A stretch of DNA of 64,000 nt, from assembly GCF_964355755.1 (NCBI RefSeq), contig NC_092673.1:15755001-15819000 (forward strand), in the 5' to 3' direction. The position numbers were made by a program, and so were the translations under genes. The notes under the pieces were generated by a model. That model was not told the origin of the DNA. It saw nothing but the letters and a program-made list of their open reading frames with translations, and ran no database searches. Within the stretch, counting starts at the first letter, position 1, and each line of letters begins with the position of its first letter. This document shows positions 25,091 through 36,520 of this stretch, piece after piece. The DNA is from Antedon mediterranea (lineage: Eukaryota; Echinodermata; Crinoidea; Comatulida; Antedonidae).

Positions 25091-26107
25091 CACTTTGACT
25101 GCCAAACACGATAAGATCTTTGTTTTTGGAAACACAACGCTTGACTGCCAAACACGAAGATCTTCGTTTTTCGCGTTTTTTTTACGAAATCCGGTAGATA
25201 GGTTAATTATTGGTATATACTATAAATATGGACACTATATTCGGTCTGAACCGTGAATATTTTACTTTTTGAAAGTAACTAATCTGGTTACGAACGATTG
25301 TCAAAATGGTACCTGTCGAAATAACATAAACCGCGCATCACAGTAGCGCGTACAGCGATGGTTTGGCGCATTGTGTCGGTCGCGCGCTAGCTATGCCGCC
25401 AAAGCATTACAAAGGTTTATGTGGATTGGCATGTTTGTTTATTATCTGAATAAAAAATAATGGATGAATTTTCAATATGAAGTCTTTAATTTTATTATTG
25501 TATGTATACCCTAATTGTTTTGGTGTTTCACTGTAAGTGGCCAATTATCACGCAACAAACTTGTTTAGAATTGGTATGAATATTATCATCAGTTTACTAG
25601 CTAGGCTAGTAGTAAAACGATTCCGGACCAACTTTAGGCCTAGTTAACTAGGCCTGGTGTCTTTACTATGGGGATTTTGGCGAAACATTGATGTAAGATT
25701 TATGATTTATAAAATGTAATACATTTTTCGATAGTGATAACTTGTTTTTATAGGCCTACTGTTGCTTTGTAAGTAACTTTTTTGTTGTTTGTTGATCTCA
25801 CCGGGCGATATTTTCATATTGTGATGTCTTGCACAAAATCGCGAATATCTCGACTTTCTTGCGCGAAACTACGAAAAACTCAAAAAGTGGGTTACTTTCA
25901 TTTTACTATTACAATTTACATATTGCGATTTGAAAATCGTTCTTGGTACCATTGTAAAGCTAAAATCTTTATGATTATTTTAGTCTAAATTACATGTAAA
26001 TCAGATCACATACATATTTTCAATCAGCTTTAATAAAAACATCGAATTGGGCTATAAACGCTGGCAGTGGCAGTTTCTAACTGGAAAAATCTCTGGCAGT
26101 CAAAGTG
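25091..26107. mobile_element. TTAA-flanked inverted-repeat element (piggyBac-like, non-autonomous)
   Basis: A perfect 14-bp terminal inverted repeat, CACTTTGACTGCCA (25091-25104), pairs with TGGCAGTCAAAGTG (26094-26107). TTAA lies directly outside on both sides (25087-25090 and 26108-26111). The left motif recurs internally (cttgactgccaaacacgaag, about 25139). The length is 1017 bp, with no transposase-like frame. TTAA duplication is typical of piggyBac and Kolobok families; the CACTTTG end is closer to piggyBac, but this is inference. Confidence 0.85.
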
Positions 26108-26403
26108 TTAAGTACAAAATGCAGTCTGTAAGGGTAATATAATGTAAGTTAAATAGTCCTTCCTACTATATTCAATTCAAGAAACATTTATTTCATCAAA
26201 ATGCCATACAAAATAGAGAGCATAAAAATGAGCACCAACCTAGAACTAAACTTGTTTCAGTTGGCCCTTTAACATGGTTAAACAAAAAAATAATAAGAAC
26301 AACTGAGAATATGAAGAATCAGTAATAATATATGATAATAACAATGAATGAATGAAATGTTAAATACTTAAGTTAAATATATTTCTTTACTAGTTATTTA
26401 CAG

Positions 26404-26530
26404 GGGTGGATCTAGGATTTTGAAAAAAAAGGGGGCCGATATAGGAAAAATAATCGTCTAGGGGGGTCCGGAGGCATCCCCCCCTGGAATTTTTTTTTCT
26501 AGACGTCCGGAGATAGCATCTGAGGCGTTT
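26404..26530. repeat. repeat-element end, 'ggggtggatctaggatttt' type
   Basis: Opens ggggtggatctaggattttg, followed by a ggggggtccggaggcatccc block and a cagacgtccgg-like block. It resembles the opening of the GC-rich segment at 20416 and differs sharply from the surrounding AT-rich intron. The family is unidentified. Confidence 0.5.
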
Positions 26531-26627
26531 AGGCCAGTCGATTCTTGTCATATAATTATCTGAATATAGTGGGTTTTATAGACAATATTTAATATACGGA
26601 ACTGTTTTTTTTTTTTGCGCCTAAAGC

Positions 26628-26837
26628 ATGTTTTTTCGCCGCAAATTTTTACATATTTTTTGCGCAATCGTTGGTTTCTTGGTTCTTTCGACGTTGCTGG
26701 GACACATGGACATGAAGTTTTGCAAAGCCAAGGCCGGTTACGCGCAGCCGGCCCGTGTGAACATTGAAAAAGTTACGGGTTTTGATGCCAACCCAGCCGG
26801 CCTAGGACATGAATCCGCCCCTGATTTAGAAGGTTAG
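26628..26837 (+). CDS. unidentified 69-codon ORF resembling the N-terminus of a type II membrane protein
   Basis: An ATG-started frame begins MFFRRKFLHIFCAIVGFLVL, a short basic tail followed by a hydrophobic segment at about residues 8-26. A polar, Gly/Ala/Pro-containing stretch follows, and the frame ends APDLEG and TAG. Codon use (GCC, GGC, CGC, CAG) differs from the surrounding AT-rich intron and looks coding. The layout is that of the cytoplasmic tail, membrane anchor and stem of a Golgi type II protein, but I recognise no family. It could be exon 1 of a nested gene (a weak gttaga donor lies at its end), a captured gene fragment in a mobile element, or chance. Confidence 0.4.
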   Translation: MFFRRKFLHIFCAIVGFLVLSTLLGHMDMKFCKAKAGYAQPARVNIEKVTGFDANPAGLGHESAPDLEG

Positions 26838-27175
26838 ATACAGATAGCGTAGCTGATTCCCAGTATACAGTATAACTTGTATAGTTTAGTATCCTAATTA
26901 TGTGATTCAGCATTTATATCACATTTGAAACACCTGTACATTCTCAACTTTATTTTGTATTTGGATGATTGTGTGCTGCAAACCTTACTTTACTTTACTT
27001 ATTATTTAGAAGGTTAGATACAGATAGCGTAGCTGATTCCCAGTATATAATTTGTATAGTATTATTAGTAGCCAAATTATGTGATTCAGCATTTATATAT
27101 CACATTTGAAACACCATTCTCAACTTTATTTTGTATTTGGATGATTGTGTACCGCAAGTACTTTACTATAGTTAT
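26825..27175. repeat. tandem duplication, two copies of a ~180-bp unit
   Basis: Both copies begin tttagaaggttagatacaga and run through gctgattcccagtata and tgtgattcagcatttata to 'tattttgtatttggatgattgtgt', with small indels. The first copy starts inside the last codons of the short ORF at 26628-26837. Confidence 0.88.
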
Positions 27176-27880
27176 AATGAAGTTATCAACTATGATTAGC
27201 ATTATTTGTAGGTTAATTATAATCAATCTTTCTGGCATAATTCTGCTTTCTGATAACTGATAATGTAGGTGTAATGAACCATATTGAAATCACAATTCAA
27301 TCAAATTAAACTTTTAGCCAGAAGTAAGTATCATAAATATTTGCAGCCCTAAGTTTTATTTCTCGTGTGCATTTACATTTTACTCCCTGAACAGTATTTG
27401 AATTGTCATCCTAAACCTATCACATCTATATATAAATTTACGTAAGGGCAAAATTCGGTAAATCGCGCCTTACTTCTAGAATTTTTACTCGATGGTATAT
27501 AAAGTTGGTTCGTACTTTCGGTACTGATTTTAACCACCTGATGTAACCCTGTTTACTAATTAAATTAAGTTAGATAATTAGTTATTGATGATTAAAACGA
27601 ATTTAGGTTCAACGATTTGCCCCAAATAGGGGTGTTTTCCGATCGTGGTAATACACTGTCTAATGGATGTCCATCTTGAAAAATACCCGCCACAAAAATG
27701 CGAGGAGGCTTCGCATTTTCCTATCTCCTCCTACGATAATTGTTTTTAATAGCTGAAAACCGGTTGAACAGTTCGAGTACAGCATCATAATGTTGAAGAC
27801 AGGCCGATTTTCTTTAAAAAATACTGTTTTGATACATTTAATATACGTTTTTACAAATGTATTGATTTGTGATGAATGGA

Positions 27881-28407
27881 ACATTCCAAATTATTTGGTT
27901 TAACCATAGAGGTATAGATTTAGATTTATGGGCCCCCTTGGAGAATAAACATAAATAGTATTGCAATGCTGTACAATACTGTTAAGGTATTAACCACTTT
28001 TGATCGCAATTTGAATCGCAAATTTCTTACTGTGAGTGTTGGTACTGTTAGATGTAATATAAAAATATATACAAATAAACTTTATTACTGTGAGTGTGGG
28101 TAGGCCCTACTGTTAGATTATAAACATATAATATACAAATAAACATTCCAAATTATTTGGTTTAACCATAGAGGTATAGATTTAGATTTATGGGCCCCCT
28201 TGGAGAATAAACATAAATAGTATTGCAATGCTGTACAATACTGTTAAGGTATTAACCACTTTTGATCGCAATTTGAATCGCAAATTTCTTACTGTGAGTG
28301 TTGGTACTGTTAGATGTAATATAAAAATATATACAAATACACTTTATTACTGTGAGTGTGGGTAGGCCCTACTGTTAGATTTTAAACATATAATATACAA
28401 ATAAATA
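27881..28407. repeat. tandem duplication, two near-identical copies of a 262-bp unit
   Basis: Copies start at 27881 and 28143 with acattccaaattatttggtt and end aaacatataatatacaaata. Only a few substitutions are visible across 260 bp (for example aataaac versus aatacac, and attataaac versus attttaaac), so the duplication is recent. Confidence 0.93.
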
Positions 28408-28933
28408 AACGTTATTACTGACAGTTGCTTCTCAACGTTTGTATTAATTAATAATTAAAAAATATATAAACGTCGTAGTGGTGTATCGTTACATGTACTT
28501 TACTATTTCAATCGACTATGACAGTGAGAGTTTTAACAAAGTACCGTATTAAATCGTAAATATTTTACTGTATTTAGTGGTATATTATTTATAGGCTTAT
28601 AACACATTAAAAACAATATTTCGTTACTGAGTGGATAAGAATATATTTTAAAATGTTTCCTCTTTGTACCTATCTTCTTCCCCCATCCCTCAACCCTTAA
28701 TGTTACATACAAAACACAAATTGGGTTTGTTTAAATGAGTCCAAATAAAAAATGTTGACTCATTTTGTTTCTCTCTCGGAAGTAATTCCCAGGGTGCTAA
28801 TTTTGGTTGACTACATAAATCATTGTGTATATTTATTCGTTTCTGTAAACGACAATGTATTATAGTCCTGCGGTACGTACATTTTTTTCTCGCTGGAAAT
28901 ACTGTGTATTCGAGAACCATCTGTGGGCACGAC

Positions 28934-28971
28934 CTAGATGGTACGCGAGCGAAGCGAGCGTGCCATCTAGT
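28934..28971. repeat. GC-rich imperfect palindrome
   Basis: Reads ctagatggtacgcgagcg, then aag, then cgagcgtgccatctag. The two arms pair with one or two mismatches. The core resembles gcgagcgaggcgagc at 20478. It is probably the end of a mobile element. Confidence 0.7.
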
Positions 28972-29344
28972 TATTAAAATGTTTTATAGGTCATATTTAA
29001 GGTGAAGTACCTGTTAGCTAGGGTTAATGTAATGATCATGTATCTAAATAATTAACCCAATCAAACATCTGTAATAAAAATTAAATGGTAATCCTAGATT
29101 ATGAAGATAAATTCCAACCTTTAGTACATGAAAACATGCTCATATGTAACATCTTAATTGAACTGTTTCTTACATGATATTAGATCCACTAGAAAAATCC
29201 TCCTTTCAATAATTTGTGAATTGCCATGGACATTCGGTTACTGAACCAAGTGAGTATTGAACTTACGTATAATATGTACGCATACTGTACAAGTAACGGT
29301 TCTGAAATTGCCGAATGCATACGTTGTAATAATTTTATGACGTT

Positions 29345-29590
29345 TTTTATTTCCTCTTTATACTGAGTGACCTTCACTTACAAGACTGTTCTCCCAGAGG
29401 GCACACCAGGAGATGATCCCTACTTTTTTTGAATAATGTGCCAAAGTTGCAATGTATGTACATGGGACGAACTGCTTTACATCCCATCTAAAGGACGAGA
29501 CAATGAAATTAATGTATACTAGCAGGTATTGAACCCAGACCTCTCGCATGCTGTCCGATTTCCCTTGCCATTTATGCCGTACCACTCCTT
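29345..29590 (-). mobile_element. tRNA-derived SINE (minus strand)
   Basis: On the minus strand, a head of about 60 bp at 29528-29590 has an A-box-like segment (cggcataaatggcaag) and a B-box-like segment (ctgggttcaatacctgc). A body containing 'gtcctttagatgggatgtaaa' and a tail with gtgccctctgggagaacagt follow. The tail phrase ccctctgggaga recurs on the plus strand at about 41850. Confidence 0.65.
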
Positions 29591-30669
29591 TTTGTCATCA
29601 AAGCATAATTATGGTTTTCAACAAAGCATTGACATGCACATTAGCATTGTTAGTGAACTTTCGATCTGCAACGAGTGATGATCAAGTTCGGTTAATTTAT
29701 TGTGCACATGTGGGGAAGTTGGGAAATCCTTCCTTACTCTTTGACACAGTGTTGTTAGTTTCTAGGCCCATAAGATGACTGAAGACACATTATGCATAGG
29801 TTCTAGGTCGTTGATCATCTCAAATTGAAAGCATTCTATTATTATAAGCTTAACACCTTAGATTATGACGCACCAAGTTAATCTTTCTACCCCATGAGGT
29901 TGAAGATGTTTTGAAACTAGATGAAGGTATAATCAACTGGCGGTAACGAGTTATCGTCCTTTGTTTTCTTATTCACATCTTATTAATTATTGTTAATAAA
30001 GCTGGGATTTAAAACTAATGTTCAATTTGATGAAATCATCTCCACACCCTCCGGGATACTGTCTTTGTTTACAAAATCTGTAATGATAGAGTATTCTTAT
30101 GGATTTTATATATTTATTCATTCCTTTGATTAAAACTTCATTGTCTAATCAATAACAATACAGTACATCCAATTTGCAGGTTTCAATATTTGCTAAATTT
30201 AGTCTAATGCAATTGGTGAGGTTTTAAACTTAGATTTAAGTAACTATAACTAGAAAAAGTTTAGTTTGAACTAAAAACAATCATTTACCTCAGAATTACC
30301 ATCGTGGCAAACATTATTTAGAGTATAAACAACTTAATTAATTACTTCACTTAGTTTACTGCATAAATGAACTACAATATCTATAATCATCTCATCACAC
30401 ATACAGCACATCAAATATTAACAGTAAGTATAGATTCTTTTGCACTATTCAACTTGGAGATAAGACAAGAAATATCTCATAAGCTATTTAGTAGTGTAAT
30501 TTATCATGTTAATTCACTTTAAGTCTAACATATTGTAAAATTTAAAATAGGAGATTGTCGGTGTCATTTGCATGCCTCCTTATTAATTCTACATTTTACA
30601 TAGTGTAGAAGAAACACTTTTTTCAGAGCTATACAACATGTTTCTGATTTGTGATGAGTTTATGGAAGT

Positions 30670-31290
30670 TTGTTCAATGAGGAGTTGCCAGCTTAGTGAG
30701 ATGTTGTATGCTGAGAGTTTGCCAGCTTAGTGACATGTTGTATGGTCCATGAGCAGTTGCCAGCTTTGTGAGATGTTGTATGCTGAGAGTTTGCCAGCTT
30801 AGTGAGATGTTGTATGGTCCATGAGCAGTTGCCAGCTTTGTGAGATGTTGTATGCTGAGAGTTTGCCAGCTTAGTGACATGTTGTATGGTCCATGAGCAG
30901 TTGCCAGCTTTAGTGACATGTTGTATGGTCCATGAGCAGTTGCCAGCTTTGTGAGATGTTGTATGCTGAGAGTTTGCCAGCTTAGTGACATGTTGTATGG
31001 TCCATGAGCAGTTACCAATTTTGGGAGATGTTGTATGCTGAGAGTTTTTCATCTTCGTGAGAGGTTGTATTATCCATGAGAGGTTGGCTGCTTTGTGTGA
31101 TGTTGTATGCTGAGATTTTGTCATCTTCGTGAGAGGTTGTATTATCCATGAGAGGTTGGCTGCTTTGTGTGAGGTTGTATTATCCATGAGAGTTTGCCTG
31201 CTTTGTGAGAGCTTGTATTGTATTATCCATGAGAGTTTGCCAGCTTTGTGAGAGCTTGTATATTTGTGAGACCTTGTATGGTTCATGATA
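30670..31290. repeat. minisatellite with ~72-bp higher-order unit (GCCAGCTT…GATGTTGTATG)
   Basis: Two related ~33- and ~39-bp modules alternate: 'ttgccagctttgtgagatg/ttgtatgctgagag' and 'tttgccagcttagtgacatg/ttgtatggtccatgagcag'. The part from about 31020 on is a diverged version. Because 72 is a multiple of 3, long frames stay open on the minus strand (up to 202 codons, low-complexity, period 24 residues). I treat these as repeat artefacts. Confidence 0.92.
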
Positions 31291-31984
31291 AGCTGTTTCA
31301 AAAAGAAATATTACATTGTTGTTTCCTTTTTAATGAACTGAGTGTTTTCAACAAACTCTGCAATATGCCTAATTTGTTTTTCAATGCATGTTCATTCCTT
31401 TGATATTTCTTGTTCTTTAGCAAATTGATGTGGAATACATTATAGCTATTCTTGACTACAAAAATATCTGATTTCTGCGAATAAATATCAGTTGATTGTA
31501 ATTTATAGATAGTGTTAATCAAAATGATTGTCTATAGCATTTTGTTTCTTTCAGTTAAATGTCAATCTTCTACTAGATTAAAAGAGGATGTATCTATTGA
31601 AACCTGACACCCGTAACTTTAAGACAATGTTTAAACTATAGTAAATCTTTTGAAATGTCAGTGTTTGTTTAACTTTAAATCTAAGTTTAGGTTTTTAAAC
31701 CGTTTTAAATTAAACGTGAACGTTCGCTTTGAGTTACAAACCCATATGCTGATTAAATTTAATTTATAAATTCTGTATATCTGAACAGTAATTAATTAGC
31801 AAACCATTATTAGTCACTATATTTAGTTAGTAGTCGGTAAGTTGAAAGCTACCGATCTCTTTGTTTCTTTCGATTTGTTTGTATGACTGATTACATCTTA
31901 ATTTCACATTAGTAATAAAATGGTAATATTTAAGGATACAACTGGCTCATAGACTTCAAATTTGATCGGCCACTAATCCTTTAA

Positions 31985-32115
31985 CCCATAATATTCATAA
32001 GCGGTGAGAAGTTGGACGCATGGCCACCTAAGTTTGATCCACTCATTGCACAGTGTTTAGCACATAATATTCATAAGCGGTGAGAAGTGGGATACATGAC
32101 CACCGAATTTTGCCA
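31985..32115. repeat. short duplication around 'ataatattcataagcggtga'
   Basis: Two copies about 79 bp apart of ataatattcataagcggtga followed by gaag and, further on, a '.catg.ccacc' block. Confidence 0.8.
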
Positions 32116-32258
32116 AAAATTCAATTTGCTCATAAACAAACATTGTCTAACAGTTAAAACACAATTAAAGGCCTGCACAAACCACATACTACTGTATTTT
32201 AGAAATAGTTGCAAGAGAAAGTAAAAATTAAATGTTTTTGTGGTTTTTTTTTTTTCAG

Positions 32259-32380
32259 ATTTGGTATATAGTGTTTATCTAATAGACAATTATCATGGAA
32301 ATCCATACCATAATTGGACAACATTTGGAAAACCTGTGTTTCCATCTTTTGAACAACTTGAAACAATGAGAAATAATCAG
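32259..32380 (+). CDS. IDUA: IDUA exon f (beta-sandwich domain)
   Basis: A T-rich tract and cag end at 32258; the donor gtaata starts at 32381. With the G from exon e it reads DLVYSVYLIDNYHGNPYHNW, then TTFGKPVFPSFEQLETMRNNQ. It aligns with human [38 protein letters not shown]; 'GxPVFPSxEQLxxMR' is the strongest block. The sequon N-W-T is present. The exon ends in phase 0. Confidence 0.95.
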
Positions 32381-33329
32381 GTAATAATAATAAAACCAAT
32401 GCTCAAGATGAGTGCCTGATTCATAGAATCATATTCAAACTTCAAATTAATTGAAAAGTAAAATGTGTCCTGGTTTGTATCTCATTATGGAGATGACTGG
32501 ACTATGTTGAATTATGTCATTTTGACCAAATTGAAAGAATAAATGAGTAAAGTTGTGAGAAAGCAATGAAGATGCTTTATTGTCTTTCATTCCAAAAAAA
32601 AAATATCCCCTTGAAGTATGATCAAATGTATTTAAACTGCTCCTTTGTTATAGTGTACTTCTAAAATAAATTTATATAACAAATTATTCTTAATGGTGAC
32701 CTTAAAATCACCCCAATGATTGAGTGAATTCAACATTTTGTTTGCGTACACAACAAATGTAGACTTACAGAGGAGGTGTTATTACTAGCATCTTGATGTT
32801 ACCCAAGAGTATTACTTACGTCAAGACAAAAATTAATAAAGTCCTATTCATGTAAACCATAATGCGCTGACCAGACTTCACACCTCATTAACAAATGTAC
32901 ATAAATGTTGCAGGCTTGGTTACCATTGAATATCATCATGATGTAATTAATGTGATTACGACATCTTATTAAAGGTGTTACTATTTTATATCTTTATTGC
33001 TTTTTCCTTGTGTAAATTTGTCTTATTTCTTACCTCATATTATGGTTATTTTATACACAAAAAATTAATACTTGTTTCCCTTCTGATATTAAAGAATATT
33101 GGTTGTATTATTATTACTTAATAAAGTAATTGATTGGTCCCTAAAAGCAATGCTTATAAGGATGGAATATACCTACATGGATGCAATAAGCATTTTTAAA
33201 AACCAAGAATGTATTTGTTATGAAGAGGCAAGTAAAAATAAAAGATGTTAATTAACCATGACATGAATATTTAAGTTACAAATTTACATTCGCTTTTATT
33301 TATCAAATGTTATTTTCTCACATTCATAG

Positions 33330-33455
33330 GAACCGGTCAGAATTGAAGGGCCAAAATTAGTTAAATCTAATCAAGCCATTTACAACTTTGTTCTCCAAAA
33401 ACCAGGTGTTCTTTTACTTCATATGTGCAATAAAACAACGTCATCTCCTGACCAG
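33330..33455 (+). CDS. IDUA: IDUA exon g (end of the beta-sandwich, start of the C-terminal domain)
   Basis: The acceptor cattcatag ends at 33329 and the donor gtaaat starts at 33456. It is 42 codons in phase 0. The translation begins EPVRIEGPKLVKSNQAIYNF and ends LLLHMCNKTTSSPDQ, matching human [22 protein letters not shown]. The Cys of LLHMC aligns with human Cys541, which pairs with Cys577 (exon h). A 17-bp minisatellite begins about 25 bp beyond the donor. Confidence 0.95.
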
Positions 33456-33479
33456 GTAAATAATAAAAGTAAGGTCTCT

Positions 33480-34645
33480 TGCTACTCTATCAAGAACCTT
33501 CCTCTCTTTGAAACAAGTATTCTGCTTCTCCAAAAGTTTTGCCTCTCCAAAGTTTTTTCTTATCCAATGGTACAGCTTCTCCAATGATTCTTTTTCTCCA
33601 ATGGTTCTGTGTTTTTAATGGTTCTGCTTCTACAATAGTTTTGCTTCTTCAAAAGTTCTGCTTCTTCGAAAGTTCTGCTTCTCCAATAGTTCTGCTTCTC
33701 CGATAGTTTTGCTTCTTCAATGGTTTTGCTTCTCCAATGGTTTAGCTTCTCCGAAAGTTCTGTTTCTCCTAAAGTTCTGCTTCTCCAATAGTTCTATTTC
33801 TCCAATGGTTCTGTTTCACCAATCAGTCTGCTTCTCCAATAGTTTTGCTTCTCCAATGGTTCTGCTTCTCCAATGTTTCTGCTTCTCCAGTGGTTCTGTT
33901 TCTCCAATGGTTCTGTTTCAAGAAATGGTTCTGCTTCTTCAATATTACTGCTTCTCCAATAGTTTAGCTTCTCCAAAAGTTCTGCTTCTCCAATAGTTCT
34001 GTTTCTCCAATGGTTCTGTTTTACCAATCAGTCTGCTTCTCCAATAGGTCTGCTTCTCCAATGGTTCTGCTTCTCCAGTGGTTCTGTTTCTCCAATGGTT
34101 CTGTTTCAAGAAATGGTTCTGCTTCTCCAATATTACTGCTTCTCCAATAGTTTTGCTTCTCCAATAATTCTGCTTCTCCAATAGGTCTGCTTCTCCAATA
34201 GTTCTGTTTCTTCAATAGTTCTGTTTCACCAATCAGTCTGCTTCTCCAATAGTTATGTTTCTCCAATAGTTCTGTTTCACCAATCAGTCTGCTTCTCCAA
34301 TATTTCTGCTTCTCCAATAGTTCTGTTTCTCTGAAGGTTCTGTTTCTCCAATATTACTACCTCTCCAATAGTTTAGCTTCTCCAATGTTTCTGTGTCTCC
34401 AATGGTTCTGTTTCTTTAAAAGTTCTGTTTTCTCCAATGGTTATGTTTCTTCAAAAGTTCTGTTTTCTCCAATGGTTATGTTTCTTCAAAAGTTCTGTTT
34501 TCTCCAATGGTTATGTTTTTTTAAAACATCTGTTTTCTCCAATGGTTTTGTGTCTCCAATGGTTATGTTCTGCTTATCCAATGATCCTGCTTCTCCAATT
34601 GTTCTGCTTCTCCATTTCAAGCTATCTTCGCTTCTTAAGCCCTAG
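33480..34645. repeat. 1.2-kb minisatellite, 17-bp unit TTCTGCTTCTCCAATRG
   Basis: Some 65 tandem variants of a pyrimidine-rich 17-mer (ttctgcttctccaatag or ttctgtttctccaatgg). They contain an occasional expanded unit with tttcaagaaatgg or tttcaccaatcag, which marks local higher-order duplications. Frames on both strands are partly open with a 17-residue period and are not genes. Confidence 0.95.
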
Positions 34646-35489
34646 TTAAAAGAATGTTATGATACTTTTATAGATATGAATAATGTTAATTTTTTCTGCA
34701 ACACGTTTATATTTTATTCCACAATATTTTACACAATTAAAAAAGTACTTCTCATTCTGTATATTATTTTCACCCTTTTGGTTTGAAATACAATTAAAAA
34801 TAGATCAACAACAAAATTAAACACTCGTTTGGCTACTTTATTCTTCTAAGTGTCGGACAATAGCTTCTATAGATGTAGATTAGGTGAGGTAAGTGTATCA
34901 TTATCTGTAACAATTACACATGGAAGTGGAGCAGAGATAAATAATGTGTAAATAAGAGTAGTTGTGCCTTCAGGGCCAAGTGCACTTGCCATAATAACAA
35001 TTTATAGACTTGCTTACTTTGACATATTGCGAACAAGCGGTTGGATACGTTAGAAAAGCTACCGTACTGTACAACTTTGATCTTCATTGTATAAGATAGG
35101 ATAACAAATGCTTGTTCTCTTTAATTTAACACACTCAAGTATTTTATTGAATACCATCATAAGTTCCTTTCTTTTTCTCTATTTTTTATTCTATGCTTTG
35201 AATTTTATTTTTATGGATTATTTTTTACTTTCTATATCAATTATTCTAATGAATGTTTACAATTGCCATTTTGCTGTTGTAAGGTAAATATTGACATGCA
35301 TGTAGTAAACTATGAAATGATTTAAACTTAATGTTTATAATTAATGTTTTATGCCCACTTAGGATATTAAGATGGTTTACTAATTCATCATTTTAGTTTC
35401 TGAAATTTCATATTATTTTTAAATTATTTTAATTTGAAATCTAGTCATGGCTACATCTTTCCAACTATAAATTCATTCTTTTGTCGTGC

Positions 35490-35580
35490 ATGACGTTATC
35501 CCATCCGAAGGACGAGGAAATATAAATTATCTTCCCTAAGGACATGCTTACATATACGCAGGTCTCAATTAATGTCTGCC
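35490..35580. repeat. SINE-tail-like fragment
   Basis: Reads gttatcccatccgaaggacg and 'tcttccctaaggacatgct…caggtctcaattaatg'. This is related in wording to the body of the SINE at 29345-29590 ('cccatctaaaggacgag'). A partial copy. Confidence 0.4.
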
Positions 35581-36348
35581 TTTCATTCATTTATTCATTC
35601 ATTTATTCGGTCATAATCAACATACAATACATGTTTACATAACAATGTTACAATACAGAAAGTTAAAACTTGAGACTCACAATTAAAAGGAGGAAAAAAT
35701 GTTATAAACAATCTAAAACAATGCAAATGTCTAAAATGATGGTTAAAAATGGTTTTAAAAAGGTTTAAAAATAGCATAAAAAACAGCATTAAAACAGAAA
35801 ACCGTTCAGAACCATAGTTAAAAAGTCATTAATGTTATTCTGTATATAGCGCCATCTATCTCTCAACAAAATTATAATGTGAAATTAAAATGATTTAGTA
35901 GCTTATTTATAATTAAAATATGAACAACTGAAAACATTCACCTTCATGTTCAACTACACAAGAATAACATTATAATTACTTGTAACATTTAATGATATAT
36001 TATATACAGTATACCCAATCTAATGGCATAATTAATCTTTATTAGACAATATCCTGTGGGCTAAACTCATAAATTATATTGTTTAAATTTATAAGTTAAT
36101 CCTACTATGATAAGCCTTCAAAATCCCTTCCAAATCCTTACTAATTCCCTAAATCAATTTTTACCAAATGATATATAGACTTTAAAAAACATAGAAAAAA
36201 ATATCTTATGTTAAGTCTTATAGGAATCTTTTAATCCATAGAGGATGAATATATGTCATAAATAACAATGTCATTGTCAAGTTGAGTAGATTTAATTAAT
36301 GAAATAAATCTAATAATATAATTTAGATGTAAATGTAATCATTGTAGT

Positions 36349-36520
36349 AGAGCTGTAGCTTGGTGGTTAACATGTTTGCCTTCCAATCCCAAGGTCCAGG
36401 CTTCAATCCTGACCTAGTGTCAGGGGTGTAACTCACGACTCTTTCAACTCCACTTCCAAAGCCTCAAATGAGACTTTGTTTATAAGTATGATAAATTGGT
36501 TGTAAGTTGGATGGATGCGT
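36349..36520 (+). mobile_element. tRNA-derived SINE head
   Basis: A-box-like tagcttggtggttaacatg (about 36356-36374) and B-box-like ggtccaggcttcaatcc (about 36393-36409) have tRNA-like spacing. A non-tRNA body follows. The sequence cannot fold into a full cloverleaf with a proper acceptor stem as far as I can see, so it is called a SINE and not a tRNA gene. Confidence 0.55.

Noticed and set aside
30674-31301. Frames of 114 and 202 codons on the minus strand
   Set aside because: They are the translation of a 72-bp minisatellite; the unit length is a multiple of three and the product is low-complexity.
33709-34649. Several overlapping frames of 62-98 codons on both strands
   Set aside because: They arise from the 17-bp CT-rich repeat (51-bp coding period) and carry no domain.
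36349-36425. Possible tRNA gene
   Set aside because: A- and B-box-like motifs are present but there is no convincing acceptor stem or anticodon arm, and a non-tRNA body follows, as in a SINE.
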